Below the pieces are notes generated by a model. That model did no database searches. It saw nothing but the letters and a program-made list of their open reading frames with translations, and was not told the origin of the DNA. From positions 18,119,763 to 18,183,762 of the forward strand of contig OX463865.1 of assembly GCA_949825065.1 (NCBI GenBank): a stretch of DNA of 64,000 nt. The letters are read 5' to 3'. Positions 22,191-33,459 of this stretch are shown piece by piece. Source of the stretch: Odontocerum albicorne. Taxonomy: Eukaryota > Arthropoda > Insecta > Trichoptera > Odontoceridae. How positions within the stretch are numbered: the first letter of the stretch is position 1; each line of letters opens with the position of its first letter. Position numbers and translations under genes: made by a program.

Positions 22191-22539
22191 CGAATATATG
22201 GATGAATACGAAAGACAGTATCATCTTCAAGCACATTAATCACGCTTGCGGATGTAGAACTCCTGGAATAGGTACAGAACTTGCTGTGCATTATTGTACG
22301 TGTTCTATGCTACCGCACGAGAAGTGAAACAACACTCTCAAACCTCTAGCACACTATTATAATTTTTTTTAAAGAAAAATATAATATTGGCCGAGTCGTC
22401 ATTAATTTGCCACCTAAAACCATCAATATTCTGCTTACTTCGTGGAAGCATACAAATGGGATATTACTGATAAGGTATATTTTATAGTAAACTTACGTAG
22501 TTTTCATCAATACATTAAATAAACGATCTTATCTCTCTT
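22191..22539. other. Unassigned DNA
   Basis: Nothing recognised between the tandem repeat and the LINE fragment. Confidence 0.45.
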
Positions 22540-23090
22540 CTCCCTGGCTCCATCCCAACTTACTGTCCGCGAAGACTGTTGAGGTCAGCTCTCCTCGTCC
22601 TCAGGTTGTATGCTCTTCTGTCCCGGACTACGTCCCCCAGGCTGTGCCTCTGCATCAGGTTATCTTTCCGCACCACCCATGAATTCTTTGGTCTTCCTCT
22701 GGTTGTTATTCGAGGAAGATCCATGGAGATTGCCTGATTCACAATGTGATCGGGTGCTCTGCGTCCAACGTGCCCATACCATCTCAATCGCCTCTCCTCC
22801 ATCTTGCTGTTGATGTCTGTAACACCTAGGCTTCCACGAATGCGTGAGCTTTTTATTTTGTCTCTTAGGGACACACCAGCTGACCATCTTAGCATGCGCA
22901 TTTCAGCAGTTTCTAGTTGCCTAGAGTAAGAATTATACATCATCCAGCATTCGGAGCCATAGAGGAGTGCGGGTCTGACAATCGTTTGGTATACTTTTCC
23001 TTTTAACTTTACTGGCATTTTCGGATCACATAGAACTCCCGTCATTGATCTAAACTTCATCCATCCCACACTAATTCTATTTTGAGTAAT
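22540..23090 (-). pseudogene. LINE family a: longest open C-terminal fragment
   Basis: The minus-strand frame 22560-23069 is open for 169 codons. Motifs in order are GWMKFRSMTGVLCDPKM, KLKGKVYQTIVRPALLYG, AEMRMLRWSAGVSLRDK, RLRWYGHVGRRAPDHIVN and MDLPRITTRGRPKNSWVV, ending LNSLRGQ. It is the best preserved of the three family a copies and shows the frame broken in the others. The catalytic reverse transcriptase motifs are upstream in the family and absent here. The 5' truncation lies near 23090. Confidence 0.88.
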
Positions 23091-23734
23091 TCACTTTTGA
23101 GCCCCCCCCTCGTATATTAAATAGTAGTACGTGAAATAAGTCGACCCTTGTTTGAATGCCACACCATTATTTTTATTACTTTTATTGTTTTGGCTGAACT
23201 AATTTCCGTTTGAAGCGATCTAACAAATAAGCGAGAACGCCTCTTGAATGATTTAGTTTTAGATTTGTTGTTAATTTAAAAATTGTATTGTTTTTCTAAG
23301 GTATAAACTACCCATTTCATTGTTTCTATGAAATTTACTAAGGTATAAACTACTCACTTCATTGTTTCTATGAAATTTACTGATTAAAAATGTATTCAAA
23401 TTACATATGGACTTAACATATATAAAAAGGAACCAACCCACAAAACATAATTATTTAAAATATCAAGCATACTTTGAGATTCCTTTCTTTGTTGTATACA
23501 ATCCCTTACAAAGTGATATATTGTTTTCTTAATTGTCTCAAAACAGGTAAAATGTGAGTTAGGTTCATTTTGAATATTACTGTCCATATAAATGAATGGG
23601 TAGTTTTATCCATTTGTCCTGAATATTTCTCTTGTCTTTGGTATTTTTTTTCAGAGAATAGATGGCTTATTTTTAACTATATTTTGTATTAACGTGTTAT
23701 TTTTTTGTTGTATTTCATTTTCGTTGTTTATGAT
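23091..23734. other. Unassigned; short direct repeat
   Basis: CTAAGGTATAAACTACCCA and the following 24 bases occur twice at 23298-23382. Otherwise nothing was recognised. Confidence 0.5.
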
Positions 23735-23911
23735 ACAACCTGGTGGATTTATTACCATGTAACAATCTCTTGAACTGTTGAAGAGGCCTTAAATAAATAA
23801 AAAAACAAAATTGTAACCCTTTTAAAAATAAAATAAATTGTTTTTCAATGGGATTAGAATCTGTAATCCCTAAGTTGTAAGACATGCGTCTTAACTAGGC
23901 TACAGAAGTCG
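23735..23911 (-). mobile_element. tRNA-derived SINE, copy 4
   Basis: The minus strand starts GACTTCTGTAGCCTAGTTAA and has GGGATTACAGATTCTAATCC in the B-box region. The tail contains AAGAGATTGTTACATGG. It is directly followed by a MITE. Confidence 0.6.
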
Positions 23912-24118
23912 AACAGTCAACTCCGGTTATAGCGAACTCGGTTATAGTGACTCTTTAGTTAAAGTGAACCAAAATCTACTAGTTTTAGTTCACTATAACA
24001 TAGTTAGTTTTTTCTATACATTTTTTATACGAGTATATGGGGTTGGGACAGAAAATTTTGGTTCACTATAGCCGAAGGTTCACTATAACCGAGTTCACTA
24101 TAACCGGAGTTGACCGTA
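23912..24118. mobile_element. pogo/Tigger-type MITE, family T copy 1
   Basis: Ends are CAGTCAACTCCGGTTATAG and CTATAACCGGAGTTGACCG. The halves are mutually inverted through GTTCACTATAAC. It is non-coding. The CAGT start with TA target resembles pogo/Tigger MITEs. Copy 2 is at 33735-33915. Confidence 0.8.
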
Positions 24119-24214
24119 TATGTTAAGTTTTATGTATTTTTTTTAATTTTGTGGCAATTATTGCAGGGATTCAATAATTTTTCAGATATACGAATAGATG
24201 ATTTTTAACTCATT

Positions 24215-24405
24215 TGTATAAAATTTTGAAAATAACAACATACAGATTGAGAATAACTGCACACATATTAAAAATAACTGGAAACACATTGAGAATAACT
24301 GCAAACAGATTGAAAATAACTGTAAAAAGATTGAAAATAACTACTACAAACAGATTGAAAATAACTGTAAAAAGATTGAACATAACTACAAACATTGAAA
24401 ATGAT
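24215..24405. repeat. 21-bp tandem repeat
   Basis: Units resemble AGATTGAAAATAACTGTAAA. Because 21 is a multiple of three, frames stay open on both strands (24210-24395 and 24214-24450); they are not genes. Confidence 0.9.
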
Positions 24406-24504
24406 CACAAAAGTTTTCATTCTTGTCTATATTTATTTTTTAGATATTGACTTCTCCGATAATACGAGTAATTTCAATACGCGCTTCTCTTTCGCAAATT
24501 CCAG

Positions 24505-24710
24505 TTCTGGAGCGACCGTCATCCCAGCTGAGCTATCTCGACCAGTTCCTGAAGGAGTCTTCAGCTTCGGACAGCGGGACCAGATCTTCGCAGCAACAGC
24601 AGCATCAGTCGTTGCAACTCCAGCAGCCGATGACTCCGCAGCAGCAAGCCGCAGCGGAGAGGAGCAGTTCCGCTGCGGAGCAACACTACCATTCGGCGCA
24701 CTCCATAAAG
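24505..24710 (+). CDS. MRCK/Gek-type kinase, Ser/Gln-rich linker exon
   Basis: Probable first exon of the gene in this window. The frame reads LERPSSQLSYLDQFLKE, then a Ser-rich and Gln-rich run (QQQQHQ, QQQ), and ends HSAHSIK before the donor AAG|gtttta. The frame fits the next exon in phase 0. GC content jumps relative to the flanks, supporting coding. The start is uncertain. The acceptor ttccag at 24503-24504 (phase 2) sits where GC content rises, but a stronger pyrimidine tract ends in tag at 24443 and would add 20 codons. In MRCK proteins this position is the linker between coiled coil and C1 domain, usually poorly conserved. Membership is inferred from strand, phase and order. Confidence 0.65.
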
Positions 24711-24845
24711 GTTTTACACAGAGTCTACATTCTAACTATACTCTACTGGATTTTGGGGTTGTGCTTTCGTTTTACGTATAGATGCTTTGCACGATTTTTC
24801 AATAGCTCTAAAAAGAAGAAATAAAAATTTTAAACACAGCTTCAA

Positions 24846-25480
24846 ATTAATTCAATTTTAACAAAATTATTCACTCCATTTTAAACAAAACTGCTTCTTA
24901 TTATTTATTAATTCAATTTCAACAAAATTATTTACTCCATTTTAAACAAAACTGCTTCTTATTATTTATTAATTCAATTTCAACAAAATTATTTACTCCA
25001 TTTTAAACAAAACTGCTTCTTATTATTTATTAATTCAATTTGAACAAAATGATTTACTCCATTTTAAACAAAACTGCTTCTTATTATTTATTAATTCAAT
25101 TTGAACAAAATTATTTACTCCATTTTAAACAAAACTGCTTCTTATTATTTATTAATTCAATTTGAACAAAATTATTTACTCCATTTTAAACAAAACTGCT
25201 TCTTATTATTTATTAATTCAATTTCAACAAAATTATTGACTCCATTTTAAACAAAACTGCTTCTTATTATTTATTAATTCAATTTCAACAAAATTATTTA
25301 CTCCATTTTAAACAAAACTGCTTCTTATTATTTATTAATTCAATTTCAACAAAATTATTGACTCCATTTTAAACAAAACTGCTTCTTATTATTTATTAAT
25401 TCAATTTCAACAAAATTATTTACTCCATTTTAAACAAAACTGCTTCATATTATTTATTAATTAAATTTTAACAAATATCT
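24846..25480. repeat. 61-bp satellite, about 10 copies
   Basis: Unit: TTCTTATTATTTATTAATTC, AATTTCAACAAAATTATTTA, CTCCATTTTAAACAAAACTG plus C. It starts about 135 bases after the exon donor. Variants (TTTGAAC, ATTGACT) are shared between neighbouring units. Confidence 0.95.
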
Positions 25481-25631
25481 TAGTATTAACAAATATTATT
25501 TAATTTGAATAAACGTAACTTTACAGCATTTCCTTGCCATCGACGGGGGAATACGTTCTTCAAAAGTTCTGCGGTTGGCATTACTTAGGAGTCCATAGAA
25601 AATAGAAAGATATTTTAAGAAGAAAAAAAAA

Positions 25632-25802
25632 CACGGTTATATCGCCTGTTATATCGCCTCGACGCTTCAAGGAGTTGAAATATACTTTCGCCACTTATGC
25701 ACGTAAAAAATGAGCCATTTTAGTGCCATTTGTTAGTCTTAACTCGAAAATCGATTTTTGGAGTTTCGCCACTATGATTCTCAACAGGCGATATAATCGT
25801 TA
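25632..25802. mobile_element. Small MITE candidate
   Basis: ACGGTTATATCGCCTGTT at the left and AACAGGCGATATAATCGTT at the right are inverted, about 170 bases apart. The phrase TATATCGCC is repeated just inside. The superfamily is unknown. Confidence 0.5.
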
Positions 25803-25857
25803 TTTTTCTTTAAAAAGTTTTTGAAGATTTTTCTGTATATCCACATATTTCCGTAAA

Positions 25858-26037
25858 ATTTGTTAAAAATTAGGTTTTGCACTATTTGTGGATTAGTTTC
25901 TTGAAAATGATCTGCAAGTTAAAAATTAGGTTTTGCACTATTTGTGGATTAGTTTCTTGAAAATGACCTGCAAGTTAAAAATTAGGTTTTGCACTATTTG
26001 TGGATTAGTTTCTTGAAAATGATCTGCAAGTTAAAAC
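25858..26037. repeat. Triplicated 58-bp unit
   Basis: GTTAAAAATTAGGTTTTGCA through GAAAATGATCTGCAA occurs three times with one or two differences. Confidence 0.95.
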
Positions 26038-26627
26038 GTCAGTAATATTGAGAGTTTACTTTGGCTCTTTTTCTCCTAATAGTTTGTCTCTTTTTCTCTT
26101 CCGTACTTCCACTTTTCTGTATCACGTTTGCAACCCTTTAAATAAACGAGGTTTTGTGTCCTAGATCCCGAAAGCTCCTTGACCACCGGTTGCATATCGG
26201 CTAAACCCTCACCTTCTAAATGTCTCGCTCTGTTACAATTCGATGAACCTCAACAACAATAACAGGATAATAATATTGCAGCTGTTTTCTGTTTTGTTTC
26301 ATAACTGTCTCCTTCAATGTTGATGCTTCTATCTCAAATTTCTTCCAGCATTCAGAAAGATTTATGCCAGATCTGACTTCAAAAATGCGGATTAAATATT
26401 CAACTAATTAATAATAGTATTTCTTGAATGAAGCAAAGTAACAGGGCTAGTGTACTTATACGCAGTGGTTCTGCCCGTAAATTAATAAAATATTTTTTCA
26501 AAAAAATATTTCAAAAAACTCAAACAAAATAGCATTTTGTTAAAACCACAGTTGACGAGGGATTACTGTACTCAATTAAAAACTCAACGATACTGAAATA
26601 TTTATTGGCTTAGAAATTTGGTCAATA
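26038..26627. other. Unassigned intronic DNA
   Basis: A pyrimidine-rich stretch near 26090 precedes a short GC-richer patch at 26160-26240, but no consistent reading frame and donor were found. Confidence 0.45.
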
Positions 26628-27823
26628 TATAGTAGAACCTCGGTTATCCGTACTAAATACGGATGAAAGTGGTCCGGATAATGAAAAATCTAAATTATCG
26701 AGATATTTATTGCATAATATTAACTAGTAACGATGTGTATCTTTTATGGAAATTATAAAATTATACTTCTTCAAATAATAACTTTACATTTAATACGTGT
26801 CTTCAAAAAATATATTTTTTGTGAGAATGCGAATTTTTGACTTTTGTTTAACGTTTATAAATATTTTGCCATCAGTCATGATTGCCAGTGCTCAAATTTG
26901 ACATGTGTCGACTATTATGACAAAATCATGCAGAATTGTAAAGATACGTAAAAATGGTTAAAAAATGACGAGAATTAAAAAAAAAAAAAGTTTTTAATAT
27001 TGCCAGGCGGTGTCTGTATATTTGGCCGTAAAATAATTTACCGTAACTTTGTCTATATATTAGTATATGATCTATAAAGGATTAAAGGTAGCTGTCCTTT
27101 TCGTAGCCACCAAATTTATGAGACACACGTAACTTTTGAGACATTGTCGTCTTGAGTCACATTCTTCCTGTCTTTCAAACCTCTTCATGGTAACCTTTAA
27201 GTATTGAAAATCTGCAGAATATATCTGTGGCGTTATGGCAGAAGTTGATATGTCCGTTTTTTGTCATTTAGTGTATATTCTCACAATTTATAGAAAATAT
27301 TTCTCAGCATGTTGTGGCAAAACTTGGTGTGTCAGTCATTATCCAAACAAAATATATATTGTTTGGAAAAACTTAAAAAATGCTTATTTATACTGATTTT
27401 AACAGCTTATCAAAGTTAATATCGCTTTTCCTGTAAACTAAGGTAAAACGGACATTTCTACTTCTGCCATTAACGCCACAGATATAGGACCAATAATCTC
27501 TCCTTTGGCAATCTTCTCGTTAGCTTCTTGGTCTTGATGCTCTAAGAGTAAGTCCAATATACGAATATCCATTCAGATGACAATAACCCTGTCCGGAATC
27601 TGAATGGCTACTGACTTACGTCAAAGCTACAATTAGTTACAAGTACATACTTGATTCTAGGTAAACATGAAACTGCTTTTAGAACCGCGTTTCGTTTGAT
27701 TTGAACCTACAAACAAATTAATTTAGTATTATTCGATAGATAACAATGTCCACCGCGTGTTATAATACACATTGGTATAATCCGTTATTTTGTGATGATT
27801 CGGATAATCGAAGTTCTACTGTA
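26628..27823. mobile_element. Tigger/pogo-like element, non-coding
   Basis: TA-flanked. The left end TAGTAGAACCTCGGTTATCC pairs with the right end, whose complement begins CAGTAGAACTTCGATTATCC. Such ends are typical of Tigger-type pogo elements. The 1.2 kb interior shows no transposase that I can read. An inner inverted pair is present: GTGGCGTTATGGCAGAAGT near 27230 and ACTTCTGCCATTAACGCCAC near 27460. Confidence 0.75.
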
Positions 27824-28320
27824 ATAAATATTTTCTTGCATGTTTCATTAATTGTAAGTATAAAAAAAAACACATAAAACGCTACAAATCATATTTTATT
27901 GCGCAATACCTATTTTCAACACAAAAAGTTAATTCTATGGGATTTCTTGACTGTGTGTCGTTATCTATGGTCCGTCATCTATTTTTGCATGCCTTTTCAA
28001 TAAAAAACAAGAATTAAATTGAATTTTTTTTAAATTTAAATAAATAACACATTTTAAAACTCGTAAAAACAAATGTGTTTGTTGACACTGAAAGTATTAT
28101 ATATGTTAATTTCAAAACTTTATAAAAATTAACAAGTAATATGTATAAATAAAAATACATTCAATAGAAAACATTTTATTTTTAGCCTTGATGAGAACCT
28201 TTGTTCTTCTAATAAATTTTATATATTAATTGTAAATACAGCAAAATCCCAATATTACGTTCCCGCTTTATAAGGTTTTCTTCCATTTATATATTTTTTT
28301 TATATGGTCCGATTTCATTT
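27824..28320. other. AT-rich DNA without recognised gene
   Basis: No supported feature. Confidence 0.5.
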
Positions 28321-29007
28321 TTAACAAGTTGATCGCCATGGGGGTCACCGGTGACCGGCACTGAAGTGCTTTAAGGGTGCTGTGAGGCTCACTTGTGACC
28401 GGAGAGGAAGACCTACCTTAGAGTGCCAGCAGGCACGCGTATTGTTGATTTTTCTATATGCGGTGACCGGGATGGCCCTTCTGTATATTACTGCAACTTG
28501 GCCTGAGAATATTTCTTCCGAGTCACTAAATATATGATAGGCTCACAAATGTGATGGAAAAAAACTACTTTTTTATAAAATAGTAAATGTGTTTTTATTG
28601 ATATAAAAATGAAAATTTTGCAAGTTATAAAAATTACGAAAAATTAAAATTTAGCAATAACGATGTTCTTTATTGAAGTTTATCACTATATTAGCAGGTA
28701 TCGTATCAGTATAGCTTATTCACTGTAACACGATAGGTATCGGTTTATTTTTAATGTGACACAACTCCCGACACTGCTAATAAGAGTGACATGTGTGACT
28801 AATTGAAATCCAACCAAATAACGGTCAACATTTTAAACAAAAACAGACTAGCGCGCAGTCGTCCGCGCATGGTAGAGCGAGATAGGTGGCCGGCAAATTG
28901 GCCGGCCCGGCGCATTGTAATAAATCAATCTATCGGCGGCTTAACGGACACCTGTGGCCGGCGTATAAAAAAAAAACAATAATCCTCGTAATAAAATCAT
29001 CAAAAGT

Positions 29008-29414
29008 AATTCCGTATTTTACGGACTATAAGACGCACTTTTTTCTTCAAAAAATTGCCTCCAAAATTCAGGTGCGTCTTATACTCGAAATTAATATAAA
29101 AATGTCCAGTGTTTGTTTTAAAATTCCCGCCAGTCTTAAAAATGGCCGTATATTCGATGCCGCGGGACACCTATCTCTATCTAGACACTGTTGTACTGAC
29201 GGTACTAAACTTAATCCAATGATCATTTTCAAGCACAAAGCAATGCCAAAACCTTCTGAAATACCGTCAGGTGTTGGTAAAAATGTTATTTTTTTTTCAA
29301 TTGCCTATAAATTAAGGTGCGTCTTATAGTCCGTAGCGTCTTATAGTCCATAGCGTCTTATAATCCGTAGCGTCTTATAGTCTGTAGCGTCTTATAGTCC
29401 GTAAAATACGGTAA
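29008..29414 (+). mobile_element. pogo-like element with DDE_1 remnant, family P copy 2
   Basis: The ends carry CCGTATTTTACGGACTATAA and its complement. The right side has four tandem GTAGCGTCTTATAGTC-type units. The plus-strand frame 28886-29329 includes AAGHLSLSRHCCTDGTKLNPMIIFKHKAMPK (given in the sequence at about 29157-29249; key residues C-DGTKL-P-MIIFK). That pattern is the core of the DDE_1 transposase of pogo/Tigger elements. The frame extends upstream out of the element, so the start is not biological. It is internally deleted. Confidence 0.75.
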
Positions 29415-29641
29415 TACATTCTTACATATCCTATCAAATATTACTAATAAACAAATAATCATTTTTTAAACAATTTTAACGTGTTCCTCGCGGGAAGCAC
29501 AAACGCCTGTGATCTGACGACAATCCAAGTTTCAAATCACAAATACTTAAAAAGAATGACACAAAATCGGGATGAAAATGGAACTAAAATTTAAAATAAT
29601 CTTTATTCTAGCGACATCTCTGAAAACCTTGTCAAATAATA

Positions 29642-30932
29642 TATTAGGTCCTTACATATGAAATTGGCGTTTTGTTTGGGAGGAACATAAAGTTGATTTT
29701 TTTTTAATATAATATATTTATTTAATCAAAGTATGTACCATTGCTATCTATGCACTTTTGCCATCTCATAGGTAGTTCATCGATCCCTTTACTAAAAAAA
29801 CCATTCGGACGGGAATCAATAAAATCTTTGAAGTCGGTTTGGACTGCCCCATCTTAGTTGAATTTTTTCCCTTGCAAGAAGTTATCCAAATTTCGAAAAA
29901 AATAGTAATCTGTTGGGGCAAGGTCCGGAGAGTACGGTGGATGTCTTAGACATTCCAATTGAAGCTCTTCTAATTTGGTAGCCGTCTGTTGTGCAGTGTG
30001 TGGTCTAGCGTTATCATGAAGCAGCAGTGGCCTAGAGCGATTAACCAGCCTCGGTTGTTTAGCAGCTAGCTTTTCCATCATGGTTTGCAGTTGCTGACAA
30101 TAGACATCTGCCGTAATCGTCTGGCCAGATTTAAGAAAGCTGTAGTGAACGACACCAGCACTAGTCCACCAAACGCTCACAAGTAACTTTTTTGGAGTCA
30201 ATTTTCGCTTGGGGCATGGTTTGGCTGGTTCGGCAGGGTTCAGCCATTGCGATGAGCGCTTCCGATTATCATACAGGATCCACTTTTCATCACAGGTAAT
30301 GATTCGATTCAAAATCCCTTCATTATTGTGCCGGTTGAGTAATGCAACGCAGCAGTCAACGCGCGTTTGTTGATTTGCTTCACTCAATTCGTGAGGTACC
30401 CACCTTTCAAGCTTTTTCACCTTCCCAATTTGCTTCAAGTGGATTAAAACAGTTTTATCACTAACACCGCAGCCTGCAGCTAACTCGGACGTGGTTTGCG
30501 ATGGATCCGCTTCCACAATAGCCTTCAATTCTTCATTATCAACTTTGATCTCCGGCCGTCCACGGGGCTTTTTCTGCAGGTCGAAATTTCCAGAACGAAA
30601 ACGTTGGAACCAAAAACGCACTGTGTTTTCTTTTGCGGCACCGTCGCCATACACATCATTAATCCTTCGAGCCGTTTCTGCAGCACTGGTGCCACGGTGG
30701 AACTCGTACTCGTAAATAACGCGATATTTCAAGTTTTCCATTTTGTAAACTGAGTGACGCAAAGAAAAAAAACAATTGAGGAAAAAACAAATGAATTATA
30801 ATTTTCGAAACACAAATACTTGAGTAAATAGCTGTATAAATTTTAATTTGGAATTCCTAACCAAAGAGAAGATATTTGAGATCAAAGTTGCCAGTACGGC
30901 AAAACGCCAATTTCATATGTAAGGACCTAATA
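29642..30932 (-). mobile_element. Nearly intact mariner, family C
   Basis: TA-flanked, 1291 bases. The ends are TTAGGTCCTTACATATGAAA and its exact complement TTTCATATGTAAGGACCTAA, and the inverted repeat extends through TTGGCGTTTTG. It is the best preserved transposon in the window and is nested in the TTAA-flanked element at 28321-31439. Confidence 0.97.
29854..30762 (-). pseudogene. mariner family C transposase, one premature stop
   Basis: Open for 302 codons. The N-terminal paired helix-turn-helix region covers residues about 10-110 (GTSAAETARRINDVYGD; KKPRGRPE). The WVPHELSEAN linker follows. The catalytic triad is complete: D in TCDEKW, D in LLHDNARPH, and D in SPDLAPTDYYFF, 34 residues on. 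The frame stops at 29854-29856 with TAA after QGKKFN. Reading on in the same frame gives 43 more codons to a second TAA at 29722-29724, ending in a normal mariner C-terminus (MRWQKCIDSNG...). The total of about 346 positions equals a full mariner transposase. A start at the internal ATG (MENLKYRV) is more typical than the first ATG. The transposase cuts and pastes its element at TA in the nucleus. Confidence 0.95.
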
Positions 30933-31733
30933 TTAGTTTATGAGATATTGTTGAATAAACAGAGCGCCGAATTTTTTTAGTTTCTCAATATTTCCAGCTA
31001 TCGCGTCAGTATGCGTGACGCATACTGATGTTCGAATGGCTGCTCGGAATTACCTGTCACGTACGGAGTCCTGCGGTGTGTCTCTCTTACGTAAATAAAC
31101 ATTACCTAAATATTTTATATACGAGCAGCATTCGCAGTGAGTGTAATGAATCATCGCTTTGATCGTAGCATTCCTTTGTGTATTTTACGTAATGTTTAGT
31201 TTATCTCCTTTATTTAATGAGTCTCCTTAAGAGTAATGGCTATTATTTATTATCAGAAAATTACTTGAATGTCATGTTTACTTGGTGGTGTAATCAAATA
31301 TCAGTGGTTCTAAACAAAATACGCGTTTAAACTTAGAAATTAAAAAATGCCGAAATTGTGCCGCGCACAGGATTCGTGGAATTTGATTTTTAACGCGGTG
31401 TACAGGTTAAGTAAAACCTGTTGGCGATCAACGTGTTAATATTTGATACAATTTAAAGTTAGTTTTTCTTCCCATGAAATCAAATAATTGTACGTTTTTG
31501 TACAGATCTTATTTAAAAAAGTTCAGAAACTTATTTTACTGCATATTTTATTTACAAACTAAAAATGTACAAAAAAATGTCATTTATTATTAACATATTC
31601 TCATATTGATTTGCACTTCATCTATTTACACCTTTTTTTCTATAATTTATTAAAAAATAGACACATGTTTCGTTAGATGTTAAATTTGAACTATTTCCGT
31701 GTGTCTTTTTCACTGTAAACCCCAAAATTTATG

Positions 31734-32055
31734 TATAGTACCCGGCGGTAAGTAATACACATCGGGCTTAAGAAAGAGACTGTCGCTTTGTAGAGCGTCG
31801 TCTCTGTCGCACGGACTATTACCACATCGTCCGACGAAGATGACGCTCTACAAAGCGACAGAGTCTTTTTTAAGCCCGATGTGTATTACCCGGCGGTAAG
31901 TATTACACATCGGGCTTAAGAAAGAGACTGTCGCTATGTAGAGCGTCGTATCTGTCGCACGGACTATTAGCGCATCGTGCGACGGAGACGACGCTCTACA
32001 AAGCGACAGTCTCTTTCTTAAGCCCGATGTGTATTACTTACCGCCGGGTACTATA
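31734..32055. mobile_element. Palindromic MITE family S, fused double copy
   Basis: Starts TAGTACCCGGCGGTAAGTAA and ends with the complement. In the middle, at about 31885-31905, TTACCCGGCGGTAAGTATTA shows a second element joined to the first at their ends. Each half is itself a palindrome with GTAGAGCGTCGT arms. Confidence 0.88.
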
Positions 32056-32630
32056 TAGTAAAGCTGTTTTAAAAAAAATAAAATCATGGTTTCACTTCCC
32101 TAAGTATATTATTTTTGCATTTTTCTTGTGAAAAAACTTAATTTAAAGTCAATCTTGTACTTGTCCTCATCGGTAACCTCAATAGTTTTATTACCGCGTC
32201 AAACTTTAATTCTATAATTGTATGTTTGTTTTTGTCTTAAATTCTTTTCATTTTTGGAGAAAAATTGTCTTACTTCCTTTTATGTCTCCATCCACCGCCC
32301 TAATTTTTTTATTTTTTTTATTAATCACTTGAAAAACGTAATAAATAAAAATGTAAGGAGTTTTGCTGTATTTGATTCTTATTATTAATAATACTCGTAA
32401 TACATATTCTTGATGCCATTTGAATTGACCAATCAGCATTCTAGTAATGTTTTCAGATAACAATATTTTAATTGCTTACAATAATAACATTTGAATTTCC
32501 AACATAATTTTTTTTAATTTAATAATTGACCAGTTTATGTTTGAATAGGGTAGGTTTTATTATTTCAAATTTTACTATAATGGATGGTATAAAAAAATAT
32601 ACTAATTATATAAACTGTTAAAAATTGAGA
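32056..32630. other. AT-rich DNA without recognised gene
   Basis: No supported feature. Confidence 0.5.
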
Positions 32631-32845
32631 AATGTGAGGTTAATGTAAAAATTGAGAAATTTGAGGTTAATATAAATATTGAGAAATGTGAGATTAATGT
32701 AAAAATTGAGGAATGTGAGGTTAATGTAAAAATTGAGAAATGTGAGGTTTGATGTAAAAATTCAGAAATGTGAGGTTAATGTAATAATTGAGAAATTTGA
32801 GGTTAATGTAAAAATTGAGAAATGTGAGGTGTAAGGTAAAAATTG
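32631..32845. repeat. 26-bp tandem repeat, 8 copies
   Basis: The unit is AAAAATTGAGAAATGTGAGG followed by TTAATGT. Confidence 0.93.
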
Positions 32846-33459
32846 TATGTATTCAACATGATGGAAAAAGAGAGAATTTTTTATGAATGTGCAAAAGTTG
32901 ATAAGGATCAATATAATAAAAAAAAATGACATGGTTTATAGTAAGTGTAATGTAAATGTTGACAAGAGTGAATATGATTTAAACAAGTGAATATTATGTT
33001 GAACATATTGTAATGAAGTTGATATGGGTGATGAAAATGTCAACATTGCACGCAATATAAATCAATATAATCCAAAGATTGACAGATGTGTATATGATGA
33101 AAATGATGCAATAGTAGATTTAATTAGAAAATTACAATGGGGAATTCAAATTGTAGTTAAAGCACACTATTTTAACTACAATATCAAATTGTAGTTAAAA
33201 TAGAGTACAATAAAAATGTCAACGAGAGTGTATAAAATGCTCTTAAAAATAAATAAAGTTTATATTTATATATACAATGTGATCAATGTGTTCATATAAT
33301 GAATATGTTAACATGAGTATAGATAAAGTCAGTGTTGAGTTTTATATATTGAAAATATATACGAGGTTTGATTATATGTAGGGAAAATTTTGACAAAAGC
33401 AGATGTGATAATAAAATTGTTGACATGAGTGTATATGAGTATAATTAAAATTGGGACAA
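32846..33459. repeat. Degenerate edge of the 33-bp satellite
   Basis: Scattered units with GTTGACA(A)GAGT and GTATATGA appear at increasing density toward 33460. GAATTCAAATTGTAGTTAAA and an inverted echo lie near 33140-33200. Confidence 0.55.

Larger units (their letters stand above)
28321..31439. mobile_element. TTAA-flanked composite element (piggyBac-like)
   Basis: Left end TTAACAAGTTGATCGCCA and right end TGGCGATCAACGTGTTAA are inverted over about 17 bases with one mismatch, and both include TTAA. TTAA is the piggyBac target. Inside are a pogo-like element (29008-29414) and a complete mariner (29642-30932). Without these two insertions the host element would be about 1.4 kb. A GC-rich patch with GGTCACCGGTGACCGG lies near the left end. 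No piggyBac transposase frame was recognised. Confidence 0.65.

Noticed and set aside
24395..24781. 128-codon frame overlapping the linker exon
   Set aside because: It uses a different frame from the exon that fits the splice phases of the gene, and its start lies in the 21-bp tandem repeat.
28886..29329. 147-codon frame as a host gene
   Set aside because: The part with a recognisable motif is a DDE_1 transposase remnant inside pogo-like ends; the upstream codons are outside the element and uncoordinated.
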